The notes under the pieces: generated by a model
The model's input: only the letters and a program-made list of their open reading frames with translations
Databases searched by the model: none
What the model was told of the DNA's origin: nothing
From: Larus michahellis
Taxonomy: Eukaryota; Chordata; Aves; Charadriiformes; Laridae
DNA length: 64,000 nt
Reading direction: 5' to 3'
NCBI RefSeq assembly: GCF_964199755.1
Contig: NC_133901.1
Span: forward strand, 21,981,583 to 22,045,582
Program-made: the position numbers and the translations under genes
Shown here: positions 26,301 through 41,300 of the stretch, piece by piece
Position numbering within the stretch: position 1 is the stretch's first letter
Layout: each line of letters starts with the position of its first letter

Positions 26301-29300
26301 AGGACACATGATGCAGCAGTAACAGCAGTATAAAGTCCTCCAGTCACTGACTTCAGTTACTTTTTTGTAACCAGTACTCTATTATTAGTTCTTTAGCCAT
26401 AAAACTAAATCCTCAAGATTTAACAAGAGTTCTAGGGCTAAGGCTATCAGTCTTGATCAAAGGTGGATGGAGGCATCTATGGAATTAGACAAGAGGAGAA
26501 TGCACTATACAAATACATCTTTAAACATAAACAAGATCTCTACTACCACTGCGTTTCTAAGTAGAATATATCTTCAGTGGTGCACTGCCTGTCAGACTGA
26601 ACTAAGGCCCTAGATTTAAAAATGGCAGCTAGTGTTATGTGTCTGTAAAAATAAAGAGTTGATTAAATACAGACAACTACCTAATCCCACAGAACTCTGG
26701 AGATGTGACATGCTTTTCTGACGCTGAGACCCCCACCCCCTGTCATTTAGCCAATCAGTTTATCACCTCACTGATACACAGAGAACAGGAACATATTGAA
26801 ACTTATTCTACATGGGTACACAAACATGCTTACACATTAAGTTTCTAGCCCCACCCTCACAGGCAACTCAAGGAAGTATTTACAATACAGAAGCATGCAA
26901 CTTTTACATAAAGTCCAAGCAAGATGATTTAGGATTTTTACCCACCTCTTTCTATAACCTACTTTTATGTTATGTTCTCATTACCCATGGTTTAGAAGTA
27001 TCAAACATGAGCAAAAAAAGGATTTATCAGTAATGCTTTCCTAGTACTGATTATCCTTCTTCCCCCTGAAAGTCTTCAGAGTTCTGCAAAAGGTTATTTT
27101 CTCCATTATTCACAAGGATTCAGGTATTTTGCCATGCTGTTTAGTCTTCCTGGGACTCTGTGTTCATTACAGAACATGTAGAAAAAATAAGACACAGTTA
27201 CATACTGATGTCCCTGGAGCAGCAGCGTTCGCCCCTTCCTTCCACCAATATCCCACATGATAATGCTGTGATCAGAGGCACCTGAGAAGAGCAGTCGTTG
27301 AACAGGATCCCACCACAGGGAAGTAATACTTCCTAGGAAAGAACATTCTGCAGTTAGATCTAAGGGAGTCACTCCCCAGCATAATGATGTTCTTCTGGGC
27401 TATTAAAGTGAAACCTGAGGTACTCCTTTACTACAGTAACAGATATCGAAAGCCTTAAGGCAAAGGACAGCATGCAACAGCAAGACACAGTCCTGCTAGA
27501 GAGGCAAAGAACATTTGACAATAGAACAAAACATCTCTAAGAAGAAAGTTAGATGCAAAGAATAAGCCAGAAAGCTTGAATTATTAGCTTTCTGCCTCTT
27601 GTATTTAGGTAGTTGTTAAAGAGTCAGTAGGCTGCTATGCGATCTTTGGAAGATGAAAAGTACTAAAACTTGCCAAGCAGAGACTAGTATCTACAATACA
27701 GTAAGTATTGTACAGTGGCTGCAGGACAGCATGCAATGTTCACAGGTAAACCACCTCACTTACATAACTATTTACAACTTCAAAATAGTTGGAATAAGAA
27801 ACCAAGTGAGTTTCACTGCTACTATTAAATCTGGCCACTACATACTAAATCACAAAACCAGATTTCAGAAGGCCCAACCTGGCTGTGCGCCTCATTAGTC
27901 AGACATAGAAAGAAACGAGTCATCTGATAGTAGCGGTCTTATACTGAACCCGTATATATGGCAATGTAGACAGGAGACTGAAGAAGTAATTTTGTCACTC
28001 ATGCTGCCTATAGTTTTGAAGTCACTTGAACATTTTATTCCCTACAGACAGCCTTCCCTTTAAAGCATCCTTCCATTGCTCAGTTGTCATCAAAAGCCTT
28101 GTTAGTCTGAAAGCAAGACGAATGGTAATTACAGCCCAAATCAGTCTATTCCAGCTCTCTGGAGCGAGAGATTTTTCTTGCCTCCTTTACGGCTACACTG
28201 TTTTCAGACTGACCCATTTGGAAACACTTGTCTCCGAGAGAACAGTGACCATTCGCACCATAAAAGGCGGATTTGAGTATTATCTCAGCCTTGCACAGAG
28301 TAGGCTGTTAAATACGGAGAGTTCTGCAAGCTGACTGTTGAAGGACAAGTTCTAAAACCATTTAGACCGCAAAGCAAACCTTGCTTGCTTATGAAGTCAC
28401 AGTTAGGCAAGAGCTAGAAAGGAAACAAGATGAAATCAGACTTTTGAAGTCTGGCAAACACAGCTGCACTCAGAGAAGAACTAGATGCCATTTAAGTTTA
28501 GGTTACCAGGCCTTGAGAATGTTATGCAAATACTGTGGAGGAAAAAAGGTTACACATAATCTGTTTTGCTTTAAAAAAAAAACATAAAATAAAAAAGATG
28601 AAGGAACTACTATTACACCAATTGAAGAAAAACCTGTTCCTGCCCATCAAATTTAATCGACTTCTATACTAGATCAATTCTTGTTTTGAGGATCACAATC
28701 CCCTTAAGGAACTTATATATAAGGCAAAGCTGTCTGCATGCTTACAGCACTGCTGAAGTTGGTGCTTGGAGACCCACCACAACTCAATAGTAGTGCCATG
28801 TCGAGATACACTGATTTCAGACTAACAATATCATCTATCGAGGAGTTGCATTTTAACACCGACTAGTGCTAAAGCATACAGAGGTAAAGGAGTCTCTAGG
28901 GCCAGGAGAATTATTTTGCTCTTAACTGAAACAATCTGAAATTCTGCTTGAAAGCAGAAGAGGCATTTATTTGAAAAATCTCAACTTGCCTCCCTCATTC
29001 AAAGCCGGCTTTATCATTTTGCAGTCATCTGTAAATCAGGAGTCTACCCAGCTTTAACAAAGTCTACTCTATACTTACAGCTATGAAACAAGACAGTCTT
29101 TTCCAGTGGGTCAGACACTTACGACTTAGTAATTCACCCCTACCCAAACTAGTCAGCTGATTTGAAAGTTGCCAGTACCACATGGGAAGAGACATTAAGT
29201 CTTGTTTTCTTCTCTCAGCATATTATTAAATTACACATTCTTCTGTGATTTGCATTCTTGCCTTATTCATTACAGTGGACAGTGGCTCCATATCATGTTA

Positions 29301-32300
29301 CAGACTATTTGATATAAGGACTTCAGCTATACTATGCAGGATGGGACATTTGTCTTTGACTAGACACTTTTGATTCTCAAAGGCTCTCTAAATTTCTTGC
29401 ATATAGCTTAGTTTCAGCTAAACATAGGAAACTGGAGTCTCATTAAGACCGATCAGAACATTAAAGTCAACATTGTGAAGAATTAGGCGGCTTTTTAGAA
29501 TCTAGATTGGGGGTTGCTAAAGCTGCTTTACATATTTTTTTATAGTAATACAAGGTCTCCAGAGGGTGGGAAAAAAAAAAGGTAACACATTCTCATCCTT
29601 TCTTTTTAATGTTAAGGAGACTAAAGTTTTTAAAGGTGGCCATCTAGTGGATAACTTGTGTTTAATTGAATGCATATGTTTACCTTTATTCTTCATCTAT
29701 AGTAAAAATACCTGTCAGTATTTGTAAGGCAAAGATCTCTCATCAGCAAGAATGTGTCTGTTCTTTAAGAGACAGTCATATGTACGGCTTTTGATAGCTG
29801 CTACCCTGCACTAGATGTTTATCCGACACCTATCCTTAAGAGGTAGATATCCAACTGAATGTCCCGATTTACAAACAGGTACTATCATCTGGGTCAAGTG
29901 GAATTTAGAGGAAGAGTTACTTTACCTTCATGCCCTTTGAGTGTTGTGATAACTGAGCTTGTATTCTGCTCAAGCTTCAGGAGAGTGATCTGTCCAGAAT
30001 AATCACCAACAAATGCATGCCGAGTTTCATAATCATATCTGAACACCAGTCAAGGAGAAGCCTCCTTTGTTCTTTAGAAGTATTTTGCAAGACTGAAACA
30101 GATAGCACAGCTGTCAGCTACAGACTCTAAACAAATTGGAAAAGAACATTTTAATATGACAGATAAATATCTACATAACTACTTCCAAAGGGGTTGGAGA
30201 CTGTAATAGTTAAGCCTTTTTCATTCCTCTCTTCTCCTCACCCTTCCCTACATGTGCAAGTAAGACGGTATGGAAAACAAGTGAGAAACATTTCAGAAAG
30301 CCACTGGAGAAGCCATGAGATAATCCATCTCCTACTTAAAGGCAAGCCAAGTAGATTTACACCATTTCTAGCAGATATTTACAGAACACACTCAGGATCT
30401 TCTAAAAGAGATGCCAGAACTCCTCAGGCTACTTGTTGCAGTGCAGAGCTACCATTAGGAGCACCTCACTGGACGCTGGGTGCATTCAGTCTTACCTAGT
30501 ACCCGCTCCCATAAACTCTTAGTTTTGTAGTATGTTATACTAGTTGATGTCCCCAGGACACGAAAACTAAGATACAAGGATTTTGACCCTCCACCTTACA
30601 GTGGAAGTACACTCCCAATCTTCTAGCTACTGAGAAGGTGAGACCATCTAATTTCTTGTTCTGCTCTCTGTAGTTTCAAGTGTACTGATGCAGGTCCTTC
30701 ACCACGGTATCGAAGACTGAACCGTATTTCAGAAAGAGTTCTCTCATTTAACACTGACATAAAAGCCACACCACATCCTAACATGTGATCTACTAACAAG
30801 GTGACATATTTGATAAAATCATTACATATCATAACAATTTTCTGATATTCAGTTTTTGTCACTATGTAACTAAACTATGTAAACTAAAGCACAGCAAGCT
30901 GGATGGGACCAGATCATTTGCCACCTTTAAAAGGCTTTTGCTATTCAGGATATAAGCAAGAGCTACGAAAAGCCCATGCAGATGATACCACATAACCCAA
31001 GAGCTGTGGATCAACTCACCTGTCCTCCTGGAGCCACAAAAAAAAACAAAAGCAGCAGCTAGTAAGATAGTCCATAATAAGCAACAGAAAAGACTAACTT
31101 TAAAAAGTCACTATACCAAAAAGCCCACCACCATAAGTGAAAAAGCAGAGGTTTTGTCATCTGTTGACATTCTGAAATCCCTCTTAGGCCTTCAGAATCC
31201 CGAGATAAACAATTTGCTTTCAACAAATCCATTAAGTCCTTGAACACGTGATCCTTTCTTCATCTTGGAAGTTCAGGATAGCATTATCCCCACTAATCCA
31301 GTAAAGAATAGGCACTGTGCTGTGTTTTTCAGAAACTTACGCATAGGATCATTAACAAATAAATCCTAAGGAACCTCCTGATAGGGAGGCTAAGCACCTA
31401 GTACACACAGCAGAAAGCTAGTTCTTCCAAACACAAGTCCAAAGGCAGGATCAATTATAATGCATTTTCAAATGCCAAGGTCTTCAATGGAAATTTATTT
31501 TTATCTTGATAGAAAAGGTCATATTCTTTTCTCTGTTTTCATAATAAACTGTTCCATTATTTGCAATAGCATTAGTTATAGAACCCACTGAATTCAAACA
31601 GTGAGGCTCAGAGGCACCAGACTGTTCTGTGAGCTAGTCTCCTAACACACACACACAGTATTAAGCCAGTTCTGTGCTGCATTCAGCTGGGGCTAGCTGT
31701 ACCTGAAATGTTTCGTGGGACACAAAGCCCCTGGACTCTAGAAGGACAGCAAAAAAGAGCAACAGTACAAAAATACAAACCTATCAGCTCTTCAGTCAGT
31801 AAGGCAGAGTCTGCACAGGTGGGAGACCCGAGAAGGCTAGACATGCTGCTGGCAAACAAGCGGTTAGCTTTCCTCCTAGTTTCTTAGCAATACACAGGTA
31901 TACAGCAATTCTAGAGAGGTATTTATTTTTTCAAGAGACGTAGTTGACCTCTTTCAGCTTTTAAATCACGCCACTTCTACAACATTACTGCCATTAATCC
32001 TCATACACCAACCAGTACCTCCAATTACTGTCGGGCCACATCTAAACTGACATCATTACAAGTGCTAAGAAATAGGTTTAAAATTTAAAGTATTTAACTC
32101 ATGCTCAAAAGTTTTGATATACGAACTATATTTTAAGCTACTAGGTTTGTAAGTCTTTTACACAGGATAAAGAATACCCTGAAGTCCTTACAGCTGAATA
32201 CACAACTGGAGTTCTGAAGCTATGACTGCTGAAGTTAAAGACAATTTGCAGGAAAGCAAACTGCACACAAATCACTACTAGGAACTAATAAAGTTTCAAT

Positions 32301-35300
32301 GTAGCCTGTAGTTTAAAGATAGAAAATATTAACATGGGCAAAGACAGAAAAATTAAAGCAGTCCAAAGGGTTTTCATGATGTTTTATGCTCTAGAATGAC
32401 TCAAATGCACACTGGCATCTGTTGAAAAAGTAACTTGCTGAGGAAGTATACACACCAGGCTATAGATACAGTTACTAGTCACTTCCACAAGATGCTACAG
32501 ACAAATATCTCAAAATTAGGAACTAGTACGCACTGCCATTTCTGCAACTCAAGGTCACAACATCCCCTTCTACTATCTAACAACAGCTAACAGAAATAAA
32601 GGTATCAAACATCTAATCAGAATAAGGGTTTTCAGACTTGCAAGAGATATCACTCTGGAACAAATTGAGCTAAAGGAATAAAGTACTCGTCCAGTTTCAG
32701 GGTAGCAATAATTTTTCAAAGGATACTGTAGACATGAAGCCCAAGAGGTGAAGTAATGTCTCCCCAGCATACTCCCACTCCTGGTGCACATCCAGCTGAC
32801 ACACTTGTCATGACCAGTGCTGATCACCCACTCTGACGTCAGGCAGAAAGTAATAGCAGACACTCGATTCTGATGAGCTGTAGGAAGAAAAAGATTCTGG
32901 CTCATTTTTCCTTAAAATCAAAGCAATGGGTTCTTATGTTCTAATTCAGAGAGACATAGGCTGAAGATGATAACTAAGCAATGCCCCAGGGAGACATTTT
33001 TACCATACTGTACTTGCCTCTAGGCTGAATTAAAAGGTTAGCATTGTTTCATTTGGTATTTGCCTTCTGAATAGCTTAAGTGAACCCAACATGTCAGTCA
33101 GCTAATTTAAGCCTTTCTCCCACAGAGAGAGAAGCTGAGTTCAGCCCAGATACCCAAGATGCTCTGATTAAGAAGCAGGCAAACCCTCAGCTTCCTCTAG
33201 TTAGGCCAGAGCTTCCAGGGAGAACATCACACATCTAAAAACCTTAATTGCTTTAAGTGCCTCTTTTCCTGACCCCAGGGGAGCTATGCCCAGATTGAGA
33301 AGATGATCAGAGGCTGGAGCACCTCTCCTATGAGGACAGGCTGAGAGAGCTGGGGTTGTTCAGCCTGGAGAAGAGAAGGCTCCAGGAAGACCTTATAGCC
33401 CCTTCCAATATCTAAAGGACCCACAGGAATGATGGGAGGGGACTCTTTATCAGGGAGTGTAGTGATAGGAGGAGGGGTAATGGTTTTAAACTGAAAGAGG
33501 AGAGATTTAGATTGGATATTAGGAAAAAATTCTTTACTGTGAGGTTGGTGAGGCACTGGAACAGGCTGCTCAGAGACACTGTGGCTGCCCCATCCCTGGA
33601 GGTGTTCAAGGCCAGGCTGGATGGGGCTTTGAGCAACCTGGTCTGGTTGAAAAGATCCCTGCCCATCACAGCGGGGCTGGAACTAGATGATCTTTAAGGT
33701 CCCTTCCAACCCAAACCATTCTGTGATTCATACTTTTAAGCACTGGAAAGCGTATCTAGTCCACAGCATTCAAACTGCTACATGTGACAGCAAACCAAAG
33801 CCCACCCAGCTTTGTCTGGAATGCTGCCACTAAACAAGAAGTTACATGAGCATCAGAGAGAAGCCCCTCCTGGCCCACAACATGCAAGTACTTCCCTTGA
33901 CTGAGTTGTCGAGTCATCTTCCTTAGGATAAAGGGAGGTTTTGTTGCTTTAAGAACAAGGTCTTTTTCTCCTAAGCAAGAACTTCTATCAGTGTCAGGGA
34001 GTCATAAGACAAACTGCACTTTGTTTTGACACATAATCTGCAGTCTTTAAGAGTCTCCTCCAGGCCTTTCACATTAATATTCCAGTTTTAACCAGCAATC
34101 AAGTTTTGTATTTCTTTTAAAGATATGCAGCCAAATGATGAAGTTGGCTTCTCCATAACTATTAGAACAATCCCTATTCCCCACATACCAGAAAAATAAG
34201 ATCATTTTCATCCCTCTTGCTCTCCTAAAATGACAGAGAAGGTGAGGACTCTTACCTTCATCTAGAAGTAATCAAGCCCAGTGATTACAGAAAGTAAGGA
34301 TGGAAATTGCAAATACCAAAACGCACCTTTAGAAAGCTCTTACCTTAACATTCATGCAGCACAACTACTCCACCTGAAGAGCAAAATCTGAACTCACTAG
34401 TTCTGGCTCATTACACTTGCAGGCTAATGATGTACTGAACTTAACGATAATGACTGCAACTTGGACTCAACTGACTGAGGATTACTCAATAACAGAACAT
34501 TTATCTTACGGCAGTTATCCCCAACTAAGCAACAACTAGAAAGTCAGTCAGATTTAAAGCATATTTGGACTTGATTAATCTGTGACGGTGTCCAGTTTCA
34601 CAACTATTTTAGATGCCTCCCCTTCACACAAATCTTACTGTAGACACTGTTTTACAGTTTACCTGGATAGGTCTTCACAAAGTTCATCTTATTGAAGTCC
34701 TCTGAAATATGAAACTCCTAAAAGCAAAGTGTAACCATTAGAAAAGATATAGCAGTGATATAAGCAATATTGATACTGAAAAAAAGAACAGTAACCAAGA
34801 GCAGGCCAAAATTTGCATAGCAGCAATACACCTCACTAAAAACTAGCAGTTTTTCAAGCTGGAGCATAGCACACTGACACACCAACTGTAAATTAAAGTT
34901 ATTAATGAACTGCATTTTCAACAGGGAGCACCCTTTCAGAGTCAAGTTTGCTGAAGGGAGATTATAGGGAGAGATAAGATCTCATTTGTCCCCAGTAAGA
35001 ACAAAGAAAACTGTATCTTGTAGAATTTAGGATTTAAGTATCTGAGACTTCATAATGGACTGATTTAAGTGAGAGTATTCTCTATGTATTAGGCTTATTG
35101 AAATTTTAACAGTCTCAGTTTACAATTTCAAGTAGTTATCACTAGAATCACTATTCTATGTAGTTCTGTATAGACTATTCACAGTAGCTATCAGTAAAAT
35201 CACTATTTACGACACTCATGCAGCATCCAGGCTCCTCACAGGACACTTACTATTTTGACCTTATTTTCATAGAGAAAGGAAACCATTAAAGCATCTGCAA

Positions 35301-38300
35301 GTCACAAGATTCCCCTCCTCTGCCAAGAAAAAGAGGGGAAGAATACAGACCCACTTTCTGTTATGACATCTGTATCTGCTCTCCAGGAGAGGGAGAGCCA
35401 TTACAGCAAGAGTACAGAAAGACAGAAGGAAGACTTCCCAGAAAAAAATAAAATCAATCCTGCCTCTTGTAATTTTAGAGCTAGTGTTGAAATGTCCACA
35501 TCATAAAAAGATCTGCAGGAAGAAAACCCAGAGACACGTGCATGGCAAGATACAGGCAGATCCATACTTCTGGCCAGATGCAACCTAGCTGCAGTTCACA
35601 ACCCCTGTTAGTCCACTGCCATGGCACTCTGTCCAGCTTAATGTACTCCTCAAAATAATTCCTCGATAAAGTGTGTTAGTTTGGGTCCACTAGTACACTA
35701 ATGGCTCAATGACTTCTTGAGGCTAGGTGGCTCACATTTAGCCAGAAGAACCCTTATTTATTTGCAGTCCTCCCATGTACATCTCAGGTGAACTGCCAAG
35801 AAGTTCAGCCATTTAGTAGTAGTTGCATTCCAAAAAGAAGGGAAAGAAAACAAATTATCAGCTGCCAGCAACACCTGGTGCTCACAGACAATCTAAGCAA
35901 TTCTAATCTGCGTTCTGAAGAAAAGTCACAGCAACTTACCATGATAGCTCCATTATCCTGGCCTACAAATATTCGTCTGCTGTCATGATGATACGCCATG
36001 GCTGAACATGGCGCTGCCAAAAAAAGAAAGCACATTACAGTTATTGAAATAGAGGTATTAGGATACACATGACTGATTAAAACCAATTCTTTCACTCAGG
36101 ACACAAGCTGTTTAAGAATAAGTAGCTCAATAGAAATTAGTCTACATAGATAATATCCCTTGGTAAGACAGTTAAATTCCCATATGTGAAGCTGAGGAGA
36201 GGTACACTACTAGAGTAAGTCAGATATACCGCCAGGAACCATATGCAACCATGATTTCCTGCCGCAAGGTGCACCTCAGTAAGAGGAATTTTACACAGGC
36301 TGAAAGCCCAGCTAGCAGCAACAGCATATGCAGCTAGTTACACTTAAGAACTTGAGCTCCTTAAAATTACCTCAAATGGAGCCGTGAGTTATATACAAGA
36401 ACAATACTCTTGTTCTTGTATATAACTGTGTTATATACAGAGTTATAAAGAACTATGAAGAACTCTGTTCTTTACAGAGTAAAGTGACAGACAGAAAAAT
36501 GTAATTGCATGCCAACTTCATATGGAATCATATCTCAACTTCTGCAACTTTAAGGCGACTCATGTTTTTGAGATTACATACAATCTCTTTTAGCAGAAGG
36601 CCTCTACAGACCTACTTCCCTGTTATAAATTAAGGGCTAAAAATAGATGTGAAAAGCAATGACAAAAAAATTACAATAAAGTCTCCTGATGAAAATTTTG
36701 TGAAAAAATTTCACTGAAGAATGTCCTCATTAAACTTGCAAGTTATAAGGATGAGAAGGATACAGTGTTCTAAACCAATACCCTCTTCTCCAAGACCCTC
36801 AGAAAAGGTAGCCTTGAAGGTGTTTTTAGAAATTTAAAGCCAGGCAGGACAGTCTGGAATATTTCAGTGGTCATACTGCATAAGGACAAGTCCATCCCTT
36901 CGAACTACGTATAGGAGCACTTCATTTTGCATAAACCTTTTCAGAGCACAATCTGAACAGTCTATCTAGAAAATTGATACATGGAGCAGCTGCTGTAATT
37001 TAGATCAACTATTAGGAAAAAAAAATATTACAGTTGGGATTTCTAATCTAGATCCTAGGCTACTCAGCCTGCATCTGAAGACACAGAACATCAAGGAGTC
37101 CAATTCTTTGGTCTTCGTTTAACATTTGTACACAAATTAGTTCAGAAATTGTCATTCCAAAGACTATCCTTTGTATGTATGATGTTTTATTTTGTCATTG
37201 TATTCCCTCTTTTTATATGTGGCATATGTCTAGGCAGCAACTCTACAGTAAAGAAGTTACACCAAAGCATCCAGGCTGAGTGACGTTTCAAAACCCAAAA
37301 AGCACACTGACTCTCAAGATCTACTTAGCACTGAAGCTACTACTCAGTATCGATTTCTTAATAATCTAAATGCTTAAAAAAAAAAAAAAAAAAAAGAAAA
37401 ATAAAGCATGCCTTGGTATGTCTGAACTTTCAGCTAGTGGTTTGAAAGCACACTTATTCAGCAGATCAGTTATTTGCCAGCATTTGAGACATTTTCAGCT
37501 GCAGATCCACACAGTGTTTTACCTGGTGAAGGATATGGTTCTAACAGAATGCTGCCTTAGATCTCACCTATTATGCAGCTATTTTCAAATTAAAGACTGA
37601 GCTAGAGTTGCTGCAAAGTTCCCAAATTTAAGATCATCGAGTGAATCAAGCACCTGGGGAAATGGGAAGGAGGTATTCCCCCCCACAGCACAGGTAAACA
37701 ACCCCATGCTATGCTTGGCTATCACTTACCATCTCCAGCATTGTACTTACATGACATGGTGTGATAGATGCTGGGCCAGTATTGTCCGCTGTCTCTCTTC
37801 AGCCATACTCGTATTGTTCTGTGTCATGGGAAGAGTGGGCAGAAGACAGTTTTAAGTATGTACGTCATCCCTTGCATCTGAACAAGTTCATTACTTATAT
37901 ATCAGCTCCAATCATCTTAGCTTTTCTGCTACTCAAACATAATAGAACAACAACATAATAGAAATAAGAGTATACCGATAGTACTCTAACATAACAAAAA
38001 TAATAGTACTAAGAATAGACACCCTTGAATCATGAAGAGTTTTCTTCAAAACTATTTATATATTGAGTTTCAGTAAGTACGAAATGGAAATACCATTTCA
38101 GCCCACCTCAGAAATTGCTACATATTGCATTCCTTTAATTCCCTCTCCTTGGCTCTGGCTGATTTAAGTCAAATTCAAGTTTCGGGAACTTTCCAGCTTT
38201 GGCAGAGCAAACCACAGTTTGTTTTATAGAAGATTAAGTGTTTGCTATGTTTAAAAAAAAGAACCACAAATTGTTCCATTATGGAAGCCTGAACTTTTGA

Positions 38301-41300
38301 ATTTTTAACAGCTTCTCCATGCAACTCATCCTTCAGCAAGCCAGATACTGAATATTAGTAACAGAAGTACCTCATCCTCCAGACCAGCACATTACTGACA
38401 TCTCCATCCCCAAATATTGATGTATGGATCCATAAAGTACATCATATCTATTTCAGTATTATTTCCTCTGAGGCATGCCTCTACTCCCCCATTTACAAAT
38501 GCAATGGACAAGCAATGTTAGTACCACTGCTCCTCTGGCCTAAATATGAACAGGACTTATTAGCCAGTCAAAAAGGAATTGAAGGAAGTTGACAAGACAA
38601 CTTGAAAGCACACTAAGGCTCTTTCTAAAATTGATTTTAGTTTGTAACCCTCCAGAATTAGGCCTTGGAAGGAAAGCAAAAACAGTCTTGAGAATATTTA
38701 GCATTACACACTGCTCTCATGACTGTCACATCCTGGGAGGAGGGATATAAGAGAATCAGCAAGGAAGTGGAAAGTTACTGTCAACTAAAAACATTCCAAC
38801 AATAGGCACATTTGAAGGGAATCTACATCAAGAAGTTAAGAGCATACATGTAGACAGTGCTGAGGTTATTTTAAGTCTACTTGAAATTTCCTCTCCAAAC
38901 CATTGTTTACCTTCTTGTTACTGTTTAAATCCAACTTCCTCATTCCTAAATGGAAACCTAATTGATCTGTAAACATGTGTACCTGGAAACGCTGTCAAGA
39001 GACTTCATTGAAATGAGTTGTTGTATTTACTTTTAGCTAAATAAAGGCCTAGTATTTAGAATTTTTTAGAAAAAGAAACCTAGTGGATAGACTTGATAAA
39101 CATCATATAGGATTGCCAGTAAGAGTTTAACAAAAAGAGCACAGGAGGGGACTCGTATCTTGCATCCAGACTAGAATTTTTCAGGTTGAAGACATAAAGG
39201 TAGCATTCTTATTTTGTAATCCATTTAAGGGCCTTTCTTTAAAAGATAACTTAAAAATAAAGCAGACAACGCCCACCCTTAACGTACTACTTTCCTTTTC
39301 TAAAACTGAATACACACTGCCTCAAAACAATAATTTTCAGCTTTTGAATCAAATCCCTCTGCCACCAGTTCAGTGGCAAATGCACACTACTCCAGTCCAT
39401 TAAATATTTTGCATTAAGACTCTCTCTTAAAAGCTTTCACTTCCTCTTTCCAGTAATCCATACTCACCCTCACAATCAGAAAGTTAACACTTCAGAAGAG
39501 CAGCTGCTACTTCTTAGTAACATGAGAGAAGGAAAAAAACAATGCTTTCAAGTCATTCTTATGATGCAAATGCCAATAGTAGCATAGGTTAGCACCTCTG
39601 CATTATAATGGATTTTTAATCTGCTTTTTAAAGCAGCTCCATCATACTCAAACTGTTCTGAGCTTCTTGGATGGTAGCTTCCACTCTTACTAATTCAACT
39701 CTTCAACTTCTAGCCAAAAATCATGTAATTACTTTTGATATAAAAAAAACTAGGACGTATTATAGTGATTGAGATCATGCATTTTCCCAAAGTAGACTTT
39801 GTTTCCTTGTAGTATTCTGGTCAATCACATCAAACTAGGAATTAATATAAAGGAAGCAAGGGTTTGCTTTTTCTAAGAAAATAATGTCCTAGAAGTATAG
39901 TTTGTGCACTGATCATCAACAATACAGTCCCTCACTGAAGTTGAGAACCTAAGCAAACAGCTGCAAGAGTTAGCAAAATTAACTTCTGAAAGCTTCTTAT
40001 TTTGGTTTAAGTAAGATTTAGACTTCGCTAGCCTCATGCTTGCACAGATAAGCTGACAGCTTTATACAAAGCTCTGACAGAGCAAAATTTGAAGAGATCG
40101 TTTCACAGTAGTCAGCAAATAACCTGTGCCTCGATTAATAACCTTCTCAATTAATAACCTTCTCCTCGATTCTCTCTTCTACAGATCTCTCATTGTGGCG
40201 CATCTCCTTTTGTTAGGACAAACTAATTTGTGAAATACCAGTTCTAGCTTAAAGAACCAGAGAAGTCCTCCAGCAATGGCACTTCCACAGTTGTCTTCTA
40301 CCACGAAAGTTTTATTATAAAAATTGCCATAACAACCCTAGAGTCTTTAGCACTTTTCTCAAAACTTGGTCTTTATTTAATGGAGAGGCCTGTGCCCAGT
40401 ACCTGAGAAGAGCTGGCTATCACTCACCTTTCCTTAGGCATTCCCCATTTGGGGCCTAGAAAGACACAGGTTTGTTTGACAGCAGTCTCAGTAAGGACAT
40501 AAAAATGTCGAAACTCACTAAAGAGCACTCAGAGATAGATACATACTTTTTAAGTTACAGTAGACTCAGATATCTGAAAGTGGCAGGAGGAAGTAAAACA
40601 AGATTTAAAAAGCCTTCCAAACTTCCCTAACCTTGACTATTGAACCAGAAGTTGCTTTCAGCTGTAAAGCATGCACATTTATAGAAGAGTAATTCAAAGT
40701 GGGGGTTTTGTTTGGTTGGGTTATTTTACATAATATAAAGAAACACACACTAAAGCCATCTTTAAGTAATACTGAGTGTGGCCTTAAGGATTTCTATTGT
40801 CCTCAATTGCTGTTTCTTTTACAGAGTGAGTAAGCACCCAACAGTGCTGGAAATAAAAAAAACTTGGGGTTTGAGAGGCAAGAAAATCCGTCAGCATTTA
40901 GCATTTGTGCTCGTGCCACATAAGATGCCCCCTAAAAGCCAAATGTGTGCATGTCTGGGAGAAAGGAGTGAGGGAACATTAGCAGGCAAATCCAAACTTG
41001 TTACAACACAAGCACTGCTGCAAGTACTGTGCAACTATACCAGCCCTGGTCCAAGCACTTCATCTTCCCAACACCTTAAAACCACTAAGACTTGCTTTCC
41101 TATCTGAAATCAATCACTGACAATTGCTTTCCCATCAAAAACATAAGACTGCATTTTTCTGGTAGTCAAAATAAACCAGAAGTATTTAGACTGCTATTGA
41201 CTGCCTTCCCAAAACACCGTTAGGAATCCAGTTTAATCACAGTGCAATGTAAGCTCAAGGTCACAGCTTGCAGTTGATGCTTTTATCGAATTTCTGCTAA

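Noticed and set aside
37370-37600. ORF beginning with a poly-lysine run
   Set aside because: The start is an A-homopolymer in WDFY1 intron 1.
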